Below are positions 16,876 to 25,569 of a stretch of 64,000 nt of DNA, piece by piece; the first letter of the stretch is position 1, and every line of letters starts with the position of its first letter. The translations under genes and the position numbers were made by a program. The DNA comes from Pedobacter sp. KBS0701 (GTDB lineage Bacteria > Bacteroidota > Bacteroidia > Sphingobacteriales > Sphingobacteriaceae), in the NCBI RefSeq assembly GCF_005938645.2, contig NZ_CP042171.1, forward strand, positions 3,658,001 to 3,722,000, in the 5' to 3' direction. Below the pieces are notes generated by a model, which was not told the origin of the DNA, made no database searches, and saw nothing but the letters and a program-made list of their open reading frames with translations.

Positions 16876-17556
16876 ATGAAGAAAAACCTGGTAATAGCAA
16901 TAGATGGCTATTCATCTTGCGGAAAAAGTACATTAGCGAAAGCACTGGCAAAAAAATTAGGTTTCATTTATGTAGATAGCGGGGCGATGTATCGTGCCGT
17001 AACCCTATATTTTTTAAGAAATAATGTTGATATTGCTGATGATGCTAAAGTTATTGATGCTTTACAGCACATTGAACTGAATTTCCACTCCCGCGATTAC
17101 GAATCGCACATTACCCTTAATGGTGAAGAAGTTTCTGACGAGATCCGTTTAATGCCCGTTTCAGAAAATGTAAGCGAGGTTTCGGCACATAAAATTGTAC
17201 GCCATGAAATGGTAAAACAACAGCAGCGTATGGGCAAATCGAAAAATATTGTAATGGACGGCCGTGATATCGGTACCACCGTTTTTCCTGATGCGCCTAT
17301 AAAATTCTTTATGACAGCCGATCCGAAAATCAGAGCTGAACGCAGATTTAAAGAACTGGAAAGCAAAGGCAATAACAAAACTACGTTAGAAGAAGTTTTT
17401 GAAAATCTTGCCCACCGTGATTATGCGGATACCACCCGTAAGGAAAGTCCGTTGGTGAGGGCTGATGATGCCATTATTTTAGATAATACCGATCTTACAC
17501 AGGAAGAACAATTGGATTTTGCGATGGAGAAAGTTAATCCGTTTTTGGTTCACTAG
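16876..17556 (+). CDS. cmk: Cytidylate kinase
   Basis: A 226-residue nucleoside monophosphate kinase that phosphorylates CMP and dCMP. The P-loop is GYSSCGKST (11-19), followed by YVDSGAMYRAVTLY, the CMP-binding MDGRDIGTTVFPDAP and the lid region RAERRFKEL. Length is typical. The start is fixed by the ATG just after the promoter box. No ribosome-binding site is visible, as expected for a leaderless message. Confidence 0.96.
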   Translation: MKKNLVIAIDGYSSCGKSTLAKALAKKLGFIYVDSGAMYRAVTLYFLRNNVDIADDAKVIDALQHIELNFHSRDYESHITLNGEEVSDEIRLMPVSENVSEVSAHKIVRHEMVKQQQRMGKSKNIVMDGRDIGTTVFPDAPIKFFMTADPKIRAERRFKELESKGNNKTTLEEVFENLAHRDYADTTRKESPLVRADDAIILDNTDLTQEEQLDFAMEKVNPFLVH

Positions 17557-18119
17557 TCAGTAGTTCATTTGTTCACTGGTCATTAGTTCATTAGTCCATT
17601 TTTTAGTAGTTGATGGCCATATTGATTACTACGAAGCGACGAAAAATATTACAAAAGTTTGGTTAATTGTTTAAATCGGTTAACTGATATCTATCGCTGC
17701 ATCCCAAATGCATAGTTTAGTTAATCTTCTTAAGACCAAGGGATTTTAGACTAATAGATTTCTCCATTCCGCGGTGCTCCACCAGTCGAAAGGACGTGTC
17801 GCTAAGGTTAATTATTTAAATCGGTTAACTGACACCCAAATTATGAGTCACCAAGCTATTAACTGTGAAATATCTAACTACTGGCCCTTCGACTCCGCTC
17901 AGGGTGACACTCCGAGGGGAGAATAGATTTTTTCAATCTAGTTGAGTCCATTAGCTACCAGACTATGAACCATCTAATCATCGACCCTATATTCTATTCA
18001 CTCCAAACCCCAAACGCTCAACTCCAAACTGATCGGCTATCAAACTATCAACCATCAGACTATTGACCTTTGACTTCAGAAAAAAATTCATATTTTTAGC
18101 ACATAACCCAAATGTTGCT
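17557..18119. other. Gene-free spacer with direct repeats and word-like sequence
   Basis: No reading frame of note. It holds a shared word at 17577-17592 (TGGTCATTAGTTCATT, also at 2672-2687), a near-identical 27-base direct repeat (17661-17687 and 17806-17832), a fragment of a dispersed palindrome at 17886-17912 (CCTTCGACTCCGCTCAGGGTG), and a pyrimidine-rich stretch of repeated short words at about 17990-18070. Confidence 0.6.
17661..17832. repeat. 27-bp direct repeat, two copies 145 bases apart
   Basis: GGTTAATT-G/A-TTTAAATCGGTTAACTGA occurs at 17661-17687 and 17806-17832 with one mismatch. The surroundings are not duplicated. Origin unknown. Confidence 0.65.
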
Positions 18120-18950
18120 ATGAAATTAAAATCAATTTACCTTACTGTATTATTTCTATCCATCTTTATTTTAAATGTAAATGCCCAAAAAGGCTGGATC
18201 AACCTCTTTAATGGGAAAGATTTAAAAGACTGGAACATTAAAATTGCAAAACACGACTATAAAGAAAATTATGCCAATACATTTCGGGTAGAAAATGGTG
18301 TAATGAAAGTAAGTTATGATGAATATAATGAATTTGACCAGCAATATGGCCATATCTTCTATAAAAAACCTTTTTCTGCCTATCTTTTAAAAGTAACCTA
18401 TCGTTTTATAGGCGAACAGGCTAAAGGTGGCGAAGGCTGGGCAACCCGAAACAGTGGTGCCATGTTACATTGCCAGGATCCGGCAACGATGTTAAAAAAC
18501 CAGGATTTTCCGATTTCTATCGAAGGACAGATTTTAGGTGGAGATGGAGAACACGAACGCCATACCAGCAATGTGTGTACACCTGGAACATTGATAAATT
18601 ATAACGGTAAATTGTTTACACCACACTGTTTAGATTCTAAATCGAAAACCTATGCAGGCGACCAATGGGTAACCGCAGAATTTTTAGTCTTAGGTGATTC
18701 TGTTATCAAACACATTATAGCAGGCGAAGTGGTTTTAGAATACACCAAACCTCAAATTGGTGGCGGCAACGTCTCTAACTTCGACCCAAAGGTTAAAACA
18801 GATGGTAAAGCATTAACATCAGGTTATATATCCTTACAAAGCGAAAGCCATCCAATAGAATTTAAAACAGTAAAACTTTATGATTTAGAAGCCTACATGA
18901 AAAATAAGGCAAAACTGGATAAAGTATTGGCTAAAATATTAAAAGAGTAA
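18120..18950 (+). CDS. DUF1080 / 3-keto-disaccharide hydrolase-like secreted protein
   Basis: A 276-residue exported protein. The signal peptide ends near NVNAQ, followed by GWINLFNGKDLKDWNIK, the hallmark opening of the DUF1080 family, a concanavalin-like beta-sandwich found in Bacteroidota and Planctomycetes and linked to glycan breakdown (some members hydrolyse 3-keto-glycosides). The later NSGAMLHCQDP and EGQILGGDGEHERHTSNVCTP fit. I chose the ATG at 18120, as the upstream in-frame TTG at 18063 would bury the signal peptide. Substrate unknown. Confidence 0.83.
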   Translation: MKLKSIYLTVLFLSIFILNVNAQKGWINLFNGKDLKDWNIKIAKHDYKENYANTFRVENGVMKVSYDEYNEFDQQYGHIFYKKPFSAYLLKVTYRFIGEQAKGGEGWATRNSGAMLHCQDPATMLKNQDFPISIEGQILGGDGEHERHTSNVCTPGTLINYNGKLFTPHCLDSKSKTYAGDQWVTAEFLVLGDSVIKHIIAGEVVLEYTKPQIGGGNVSNFDPKVKTDGKALTSGYISLQSESHPIEFKTVKLYDLEAYMKNKAKLDKVLAKILKE

Positions 18951-19008
18951 ACCATAATCCAAATCATTTGTTAAATAGTGATGTAAACTTTAAAGCTAAA
19001 TTTATACG

Positions 19009-20508
19009 ATGCTCCACGTCTGCCTGTTTAAACGCTTTACCCTTCTTTTCTTTTTATTTGTTACCCATGTTGCAATTGCGCAGAAAGCTTATCAGATAAA
19101 AGACATCCCCGATCCTAAAAATAATGGCGGTGGTTATGTAAGTGACCCTGATAAAATTTTGGGTATCAATGCGGTTTCGCAACTCAATAGTACCATTGCC
19201 GATTTCGAGAGTAAAACCAATGTGCAAGTGGCAGTGGTGGTGGTTAACGATTTCGATCATGATAAAGAGGATTTCGACTTTGCTTATGAGCTCTTCAATA
19301 CCTGGGGAATAGGCTCAAAAACCAGCAACAATGGTTTGTTGTTATTTATTTCGAAGGAGCGCCGTAAATACAGGTTTATTACAGGTACAGGTGCCGAAGG
19401 TGTTTTACCTGATGTAAAGCTTAAACATATTGCTGAACAGCAGCTTATACCGGCTTTTAGAGAAAATGATTTTGCCACCGGAATTACCAATACCATTAAT
19501 GCCATTGGCGAGATTATCTTAAAACCTGAGCATAAATCGGAGCTCAACCAATTGTTCACTCAGCAGGATAGCAATAATGATTTAGAAAATTTCTTACTAC
19601 CTACCGGGATAATCATCCTGCTTTTTTGGGGTGCATTCAAAATTGTGAACCGGCAGGCTAAAAATGCTACAAAAGATAAATCCAGGTCAGGTGGAGACCA
19701 ATATGAAAAGATTGGGAAAGGCTGTGCGGTGGCGATGATGATCACTTTTGTAACCGGCTTTATATTCTTCTTTTTTGGTGGAATGGATCTGGTTGAAAAA
19801 ATAAGATCAAAAGATGTTCCGTTTATTCTGTATGCTATTTTGGCTCTTGTACTTTTCGGCAGGTACCTTTTCCACATTTCAGCATTGCGGAAAATACACA
19901 ATGACGATAAAAACTTTTTTAATTCGGTAAGTAGTTTTCATAAAAAGAATTTTTGGCTGATCATTTTTTCTCCCCTTATTTTAATCAACATGATCATCTA
20001 TTTATTTAAAAGGGTTAAAAACATTAACCGCTTTAAAGCAGTACTTGATAGTAAGGGCCAGGAAATGGTACGTTTGGATAGGGATATCAATATTGAAGGC
20101 GAACCTTTTTTAACAAGGGGCCAACGCAAAGAAGAGATAGTAAAAGCTTATGATTACGATATTTGGGAAAGTGCCGACCATAAAGAACATATCATTAAGG
20201 CATGGCCTGCAGAAAAATACAATCGCTATACCGAATGCCCTGAATGTACTTTTAGAACTTATAAACTAAATAAACGCATAACCACAAGAGCGGCAACCTA
20301 CAGCCATGAAGGCCAGGCAAAATTGATAAACGAATGTAGTTTTTGTAAAAAAACAGAATTTATTAAATGGATTACATTAGCCATGTTGGTTGAATCGAGC
20401 TCCTCTTCCGGTTCGTCTTCGGGAAGCAGTAGTTCTTCCTCTTCATCGAGCAGCAGCAGCTGGGGTGGTGGCAGCAGCAGTGGTGGCGGTACGGGAGGCA
20501 GCTGGTAG
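19009..20508 (+). CDS. TPM-domain membrane protein with Ser/Gly-rich tail
   Basis: A 499-residue protein: signal peptide (to about 24), TPM_phosphatase (YgcG-like) domain (about 28-170, with YVSDPDKILG and FITGTGAEGVLPD), three or four transmembrane segments between about 198 and 335, a region with CPECTF and CSFCKK that could bind zinc, and a C-terminal run of about 35 residues that is almost only Ser and Gly with a few Trp. TPM proteins are implicated in photosystem repair in plants and in membrane quality control in bacteria; the bacterial role is poorly known. Many YgcG-type proteins end in a similar GSW-rich tail. Confidence 0.8.
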   Translation: MLHVCLFKRFTLLFFLFVTHVAIAQKAYQIKDIPDPKNNGGGYVSDPDKILGINAVSQLNSTIADFESKTNVQVAVVVVNDFDHDKEDFDFAYELFNTWGIGSKTSNNGLLLFISKERRKYRFITGTGAEGVLPDVKLKHIAEQQLIPAFRENDFATGITNTINAIGEIILKPEHKSELNQLFTQQDSNNDLENFLLPTGIIILLFWGAFKIVNRQAKNATKDKSRSGGDQYEKIGKGCAVAMMITFVTGFIFFFFGGMDLVEKIRSKDVPFILYAILALVLFGRYLFHISALRKIHNDDKNFFNSVSSFHKKNFWLIIFSPLILINMIIYLFKRVKNINRFKAVLDSKGQEMVRLDRDINIEGEPFLTRGQRKEEIVKAYDYDIWESADHKEHIIKAWPAEKYNRYTECPECTFRTYKLNKRITTRAATYSHEGQAKLINECSFCKKTEFIKWITLAMLVESSSSSGSSSGSSSSSSSSSSSSWGGGSSSGGGTGGSW

Positions 20509-20673
20509 TACATTAACCTCCATAAAGACCATTTTTTTTTAAGAACAAGCTCCTTTTTTCAATCTTATCCCCTCCTATTAAAAGTATTTTCTAATTTTGA
20601 AACACTTAGCACGGTGTTTGCTTATAGCGTGTTTGCGATTACCTATTAAAACTGTTCGCAGAATCTTATACTT

Positions 20674-21654
20674 ATGACTAGAATTTTCTTCCTCCTCATC
20701 GCTCTTTCTATTTTTGCTAACCGTTTAAATGCACAAGAATTGTATCGTGTTAAGGCCGACAAATTGCGTGTAAGGGAAAGCAGCGATCCGAAAAGTAAGG
20801 TGATTGGAAATATTGGTCAAAACGAAAGCATTACGGTTTTGGATGCCAACAATGCGAAGTTTTACAAAGTAAAGTTTAAAAACCGCGAGGGCTGGGTAAG
20901 CAAGGATTTCGTCGAAAAAATTGCACCCGCGGCAAAACCAACTACTCCTCAAGCAACTACTGCACAAACCGATGCCACCCCTCAAAAGTCAGCAAGCGCC
21001 GACATGTATCGCGTAACTGCCGACGACTTAAGGGTTAGGCAACAAGCTGATCCGAAAAGCAAAATTGTAGGATATCTGCCTAAAAATGAAAATGTGGCCG
21101 TAATTGATTCATCTAATACAAGTTTCTATAAAATTAAAGTTACCAATGGTGAAGGATGGGTGAGTAAAGAATTTTTGGTCAGGGTTTCTCCTGTAAAAGC
21201 TACAGTAGAAAAAACCAGCATAGCCGCATCAGTACCTCAAATAAAAAAAGATTACACCAACATTATCTTTTTTGTAGTTGTGGCCTTAATACTCATCACT
21301 ATACTATACTTTTCTATTAAATACGCCAGTGGCAACAAATTTTTGATCGGTTTTTCGGCAATTGTGATTCTGGTAATCGGGTATTTCTGTTATATTACTT
21401 TCATTCAGCCAAAAGTAGTAACAGGTACCTTTGCAAGCAATGAAGACATTCAGTACAAATCTTTCAATTTCAAATCGAAAGATTCCGTAACCGTTGCCGA
21501 TGCCTATACTGATTCTATTTTTACCTCGAAATACGTTATTGAAGGTGACATGATCAAACTTTACGATCAGCAAAATACAATTATGCTACTAATCAGAGAT
21601 GATAAAACGTTAATTGGCGAGGGTTTTACAAGAGGGACGTTTACAAAGAAATAA
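20674..21654 (+). CDS. Double SH3b-domain membrane protein
   Basis: A 326-residue protein. After a signal peptide (about 1-20) come two bacterial SH3 domains (about 24-84 and 111-172), each opening YRVKADKLRVRESSDPKSK or its close variant and closing with GWVSK-[DE]-F. An Ala/Thr/Pro linker joins them. Two transmembrane helices follow (about 193-215 and 222-243), then a small C-terminal beta-rich domain. SH3b domains commonly bind peptidoglycan peptides, so a wall-sensing or anchoring role is plausible. The two SH3b units are clearly internal duplicates. No operon partner. Confidence 0.78.
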   Translation: MTRIFFLLIALSIFANRLNAQELYRVKADKLRVRESSDPKSKVIGNIGQNESITVLDANNAKFYKVKFKNREGWVSKDFVEKIAPAAKPTTPQATTAQTDATPQKSASADMYRVTADDLRVRQQADPKSKIVGYLPKNENVAVIDSSNTSFYKIKVTNGEGWVSKEFLVRVSPVKATVEKTSIAASVPQIKKDYTNIIFFVVVALILITILYFSIKYASGNKFLIGFSAIVILVIGYFCYITFIQPKVVTGTFASNEDIQYKSFNFKSKDSVTVADAYTDSIFTSKYVIEGDMIKLYDQQNTIMLLIRDDKTLIGEGFTRGTFTKK

Positions 21655-21663
21655 ATCCGGGAT

Positions 21664-21843
21664 CATCAAACGTTCCTACGGAACGAAAAAAATGCACATT
21701 TTTTTCTACCGATGATTCGTCCTGCTGGGACGAGTCATAAACCAAGGCGGCAAATTTTAAATACGGTTCGTCCCATCGGGGACGATTTATGGGTAGTAAA
21801 TAACAAAATGTTATTTGCGTAACGTTCTGTAGGAACGTTTGGT
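21664..21843. repeat. Compound nested palindromic element
   Basis: The outer arms are AAACGTTCCTACGGAACG at the left and its near-complement CGTTCTGTAGGAACGTTT at the right. Inside are GAAAAAAATG-ca-CATTTTTTTC, two GC-rich hairpins of the type TCGTCC..GGGACGA in direct order, and AAATAACA-aaa-TGTTATTT. The element is non-coding and looks like an array of palindromic units comparable to bacterial interspersed mosaic elements. Confidence 0.7.
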
Positions 21844-22020
21844 GTTTGGTGGGAAGTTATGCACAGCCCCTTATTTTTAAACCTGATAGAGCGGACTAGC
21901 CCGGAGCGTAGCGAGGACTATAAGCGATAGCAGGACTGCTGTTTCAGAAGCATTACTGAACGCTCATTTTCAAATATTAACAAATAAAACCTACGCTATT
22001 CCTAAATTTAGCTTGATAGA

Positions 22021-22039
22021 TGCTGAAATAAATTCAGCA
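22021..22039. repeat. Small palindrome TGCTGAA / TTCAGCA
   Basis: A perfect 7-bp stem around ATAAA. It is of the same wording as 43098-43161 (family B). Confidence 0.6.
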
Positions 22040-22119
22040 TGACGCACAAGCTAATTCTTAATACACTAAAAATCAGCAACATTTATTAAAAAAATCTTTT
22101 CTATTAATTAAAAAATTTT

Positions 22120-22127
22120 TACCTTTG
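22120..22127 (+). promoter_or_regulatory. -7 box of the rpsA promoter
   Basis: TACCTTTG (TAnnTTTG), 37 bases before the rpsA ATG. The upstream bases are very AT-rich. Confidence 0.6.
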
Positions 22128-22164
22128 CAGTCCCTAAATAGGGAAAAAAGGAGATAATTAATTA

Positions 22165-24099
22165 ATGGCTAAAAAACAAGTAGCAGAAAAAGAATTAGCA
22201 GCTAAAACAGCTGAACTTCAGGGAGAAGGCGGACGCCTGACTGAAAAAGAAACTATTGAATCAGAAGCTGATTCAGTTTCGATCGAATCGATCAAATCAT
22301 CATTAGCTACACCAACCGAGGATTTCGATTGGGATGCAGATGAAAAAGTTTTCGGTAATTACAATGATGCAGACCGTAAAAAGTTTGAAGATATGTATGC
22401 CGGAACATTCAATCAGATCACTAAAGGTGAAATCATCAGCGGTATCGTTGTTTCAATCAACAACAAAGATGTAGTATTAAACGTAGGTTTCAAATCAGAC
22501 GGTTTAGTTTCTACTTCTGAATTCCGTGATACACCGGATCTTAAAATCGGCGATTCAGTTGACGTTTTCGTTGAAGCACCAGAAGATGCTAACGGTCAAT
22601 TGATCCTTTCCCGCAAAAGAGCAAAAACCCAAAGATCATGGGAAGCGATTAACGAGGCTCTTGAAAATGATAGAATCATCAACGGTTTCGTTAAGAGCCG
22701 TACTAAAGGTGGTTTAATTGTTGACATCATGGGCGTTGAAGCTTTCTTACCAGGATCTCAAATTGATATTAAACCTATCCGCGATTACGATGTATACGTG
22801 GGTAAAACAATGGAATTCAAAGTTGTTAAAATTAACCATGAGTTTAAAAACGTAGTAGTTTCTCATAAAGTGTTAATTGAAGACGATTTAGAAAGCCAAA
22901 AAGTAGAGATCGTTTCTAAATTAGAAAAAGGTCAGGTATTGGAAGGTACTGTTAAAAACATTACTGATTTCGGTGTATTCATCGATTTAGGTGGTGTTGA
23001 TGGTTTACTTCACATTACTGATATTTCTTGGGGCCGCATAGAGCATCCAAAAGAAGTATTGTCATTAGATGAAAAAATCAACGTGGTTGTTTTAGATTTC
23101 GATGATGAGAAAAAACGTATCGCTTTAGGCTTAAAACAATTAACTCCACACCCTTGGGAAAACTTAAGTACTGACATCCAGGTTGGTTCTAAAGTAAAAG
23201 GAAAAATCGTAACTGTTGCAGATTACGGTGCTTTCTTAGAAATCATCCCAGGTGTTGAAGGTTTAATCCACGTTTCTGAAATGAGCTGGTCACAAAACTT
23301 AAGAAATCCACAAGAGTTCTTAAAAGTTGGTGATGAGATCGAAGCTGAAGTTTTAACTTTAGACAGAGACGAGCGCAAAATGAGCTTAGGTATTAAACAA
23401 TTATCTAACGATCCATGGCAAGAAGTTGCTGCTAAATTCCCAGTTGGAAGCAAGCACCAGGCAACAGTTAAAAACATGACTAACTTCGGTGTATTTGTTG
23501 AAATCGAAGAAGGTATTGATGGATTAATCCACATCTCTGACTTATCTTGGTCTAAAAAAGTAAACCACCCTAACGAATTCACTAAAGTTGGTGACGTATT
23601 AGACGTAGTTGTTTTAGAATTAGATGTTGATAACCGCAAATTAAGCTTAGGTCACAAACAATTAGAAGAAAACCCTTGGGATACTTTCGAAACGATCTTT
23701 ACTTTAGATTCGGTTCACCAGGGTACTGTTGTTAAAGTAACTGATAAAGGTGCTGTTATTGCTTTACCTTATGGTGTAGAAGGTTTCGTACCAACTAAAC
23801 ACATGGTTAAAGAAGATGGTACTTCAGTTAAAGCTGAAGAAACCAATGACTTCAAAATCATTGAATTCAACAAAGAAGCAAAACGTATCGTAGTATCTCA
23901 CGCCCGTATCTGGGAAGAGGTTAAAGCTGAAGCTGTAGCAGAAGAAAGAAATGCTAAGAAAAAAGAAGCTAAAGCTGCTGTAACTGCGGTTAAAAAAGTT
24001 AAAGATTCTGTAGAGAAATCTACTTTAGGAGACTTAGACGTATTGGCTCAATTGAAATCGCAATTAGAAGGCGAAGAAAGCAAAGCTAAAAAAGGCTAG
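22165..24099 (+). CDS. rpsA: 30S ribosomal protein S1
   Basis: A 644-residue protein with six consecutive S1 (OB-fold) RNA-binding domains, recognisable from GEIISGIVVSINNKDVVLNVG, a degenerate second, then four regular units with the pattern V-x-[DN]-[FY]-G-[VA]-F followed by GL-[LI]-H-[IV]-[ST]. S1 binds mRNA on the small ribosomal subunit. Long charged tails at both ends are usual in this phylum. Most genes here lack a strong Shine-Dalgarno sequence, which makes S1 especially relevant to initiation. Single gene with a strong terminator. Confidence 0.96.
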   Translation: MAKKQVAEKELAAKTAELQGEGGRLTEKETIESEADSVSIESIKSSLATPTEDFDWDADEKVFGNYNDADRKKFEDMYAGTFNQITKGEIISGIVVSINNKDVVLNVGFKSDGLVSTSEFRDTPDLKIGDSVDVFVEAPEDANGQLILSRKRAKTQRSWEAINEALENDRIINGFVKSRTKGGLIVDIMGVEAFLPGSQIDIKPIRDYDVYVGKTMEFKVVKINHEFKNVVVSHKVLIEDDLESQKVEIVSKLEKGQVLEGTVKNITDFGVFIDLGGVDGLLHITDISWGRIEHPKEVLSLDEKINVVVLDFDDEKKRIALGLKQLTPHPWENLSTDIQVGSKVKGKIVTVADYGAFLEIIPGVEGLIHVSEMSWSQNLRNPQEFLKVGDEIEAEVLTLDRDERKMSLGIKQLSNDPWQEVAAKFPVGSKHQATVKNMTNFGVFVEIEEGIDGLIHISDLSWSKKVNHPNEFTKVGDVLDVVVLELDVDNRKLSLGHKQLEENPWDTFETIFTLDSVHQGTVVKVTDKGAVIALPYGVEGFVPTKHMVKEDGTSVKAEETNDFKIIEFNKEAKRIVVSHARIWEEVKAEAVAEERNAKKKEAKAAVTAVKKVKDSVEKSTLGDLDVLAQLKSQLEGEESKAKKG

Positions 24100-24120
24100 T
24101 TCTTTTTAACTGAATATATT

Positions 24121-24154
24121 AATCCCGATAGCGAAAGTTATCGGGATTTTTTTT
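24121..24154 (+). terminator. Terminator of rpsA
   Basis: AATCCCGATA (24121-24130) and TATCGGGATT (24139-24148) are followed by a run of T. Confidence 0.85.
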
Positions 24155-24539
24155 GCGCCATTTTTTGCCACGGAAACACGGAATGCACGGATCCCACCAC
24201 AAATCGGCATTGCGAGAAGGCTTTTTTCAGCCGATGAAGCAATCTCATTCATGCAGTTAAAACAAGACCTGAGCTTATCTTTTCTTAAATGTCTTATATG
24301 GTCCATCACAATAAGAAACTAAAGCAAATGTTCGTCGCGTAACTGTAGCCCCGCTATACTTTCTGCCGTGAAAAACGGTATTCATCCTATCGCCTGCAGG
24401 CTGGAGTTTATTTAACGAGCAAATAAACCTTGGCTGATAACTTCTTCCATCTTTTTAAACAAAACTACTTGCAATATTTCCGGAAGATATAAGTACTCAT
24501 TGGTAAAATTACCAACTTTCATCGGGTGCGTTTTTTTCT
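24155..24539. other. Spacer with repeat remnants before the S41 gene
   Basis: Contains CACGGAAACACGGAATGCACGG and a GGCATTGCGAG..GAAGCAATCTC pattern (about 24207-24247). The second is a complementary-ended word of a type common between genes of this group. No gene seen. A short minus-strand frame here has no coding character. Confidence 0.45.
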
Positions 24540-24547
24540 TACTTTTG
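24540..24547 (+). promoter_or_regulatory. -7 box of the S41 peptidase gene
   Basis: TACTTTTG (TAnnTTTG), 17 bases before the ATG. Confidence 0.55.
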
Positions 24548-24564
24548 ATTAAATCCCTCTTAAT

Positions 24565-25563
24565 ATGTATAAAATAAGTATTATAATCATTTTTTGTTTC
24601 GTCTCCATTGCCAATACGGCATATAGTCAAGCGGATAGCGTTAAAAAATACTTAATATCTGCACTGGATATGATGAAAGCAAAATCGGTTAATAAGGGCA
24701 AAGTCAACTGGGATTCACTATATAATTCCTCTATAAAATCGGCTGCTACCTGCAAAACCATAAGAGATACGTATCCTATTATTACCGATGCCCTTAAAGG
24801 GCTAGAAGATGCGCACTCAAGGTTTTATGCTCCGGAAATTGTAAAAGAATATTTGCTCGGTTACAGAGCAACTGGACAGGAATTTCCTGTTATTAAGGGT
24901 GACTTTTTAGAAAACAAATATGCTTACGTTACTTTACCAGAAATTGGAAGTTATAATTTTGATGACTGGAATGAATATGTAGATACCTTCTATAGGCGAT
25001 TAACCGAACTTCAAAAACACAATCCTAAAGGCTGGATACTAGATTTGAGGGATAATATTGGCGGAATGTTTTACCCCATGTATGCCGCTATTTCCCCGCT
25101 TTTAAATGATCAAAAGGTAATTGCAACTAAAGATGCTAAAGGAGAAATTACATATTTCTCTTACAAAAACGGCAAATTTTACGAAGGGAAAAACCTTGCT
25201 CATCAATTTAACCTTAAAAACAAAGGCGTTAATACAGTAACTAAACCCCTGGTGATCCTCATCAACAAGAAAACAGGAAGTTCAGGCGAGTTTGCGGCCA
25301 TCTCATTTGCCGGACAAAAAAACGTGAAATTCATTGGAGAAAACACTCAAGGATTAACTTCAGGGAATCAGGAGTATAAATTAAGCGATGGTGCATTTTT
25401 AGTACTTACCATCGGAAATACAGTAGATAGAAACCAAAAAGAATATACTAAAATTGGGGAAGGGCTTAGTCCTGATTTTAAAATAGAAACATCTGGTAAA
25501 CAAGCAGAAACAAATCAGTTATACATGAGTAAAGCAATTGAAGTTTTAAATACCAGCAAATAA
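24565..25563 (+). CDS. S41-family peptidase, exported
   Basis: A 332-residue protein with a signal peptide (ending near AYSQ) and a C-terminal S41 (tail-specific protease) domain. The nucleophile region is KKTGSSGEFAAISFAGQ and is followed by GENTQGLTSGNQ, as in the family; GWILDLRDNIGGMFYPM is the other hallmark. No clear PDZ domain is seen between the halves, unlike CtpA-type proteases. It is followed after 6 bases by a GH20 gene, so both may be expressed together. Substrate unknown. Confidence 0.85.
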   Translation: MYKISIIIIFCFVSIANTAYSQADSVKKYLISALDMMKAKSVNKGKVNWDSLYNSSIKSAATCKTIRDTYPIITDALKGLEDAHSRFYAPEIVKEYLLGYRATGQEFPVIKGDFLENKYAYVTLPEIGSYNFDDWNEYVDTFYRRLTELQKHNPKGWILDLRDNIGGMFYPMYAAISPLLNDQKVIATKDAKGEITYFSYKNGKFYEGKNLAHQFNLKNKGVNTVTKPLVILINKKTGSSGEFAAISFAGQKNVKFIGENTQGLTSGNQEYKLSDGAFLVLTIGNTVDRNQKEYTKIGEGLSPDFKIETSGKQAETNQLYMSKAIEVLNTSK

Positions 25564-25569
25564 GAACTA

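Larger units (their letters stand above)
21655..22164. other. Gene-free spacer before rpsA
   Basis: It holds the compound palindrome, a GC-rich stretch with repeated words (GGAGCGTAGCGAGGACTATAAGCGATAGC split around 21900-21930), a small palindrome TGCTGAA-ATAAA-TTCAGCA at 22021-22039, and the rpsA promoter. Confidence 0.6.

Noticed and set aside
17557..18119. Possible CRISPR or clustered repeat array
   Set aside because: Only two copies of a 27-base repeat exist, spaced by 118 bases, with no cas genes nearby.
23223..23639. 138-residue minus-strand frame within rpsA
   Set aside because: It is antisense to four regular S1 repeats and mirrors their codon pattern.
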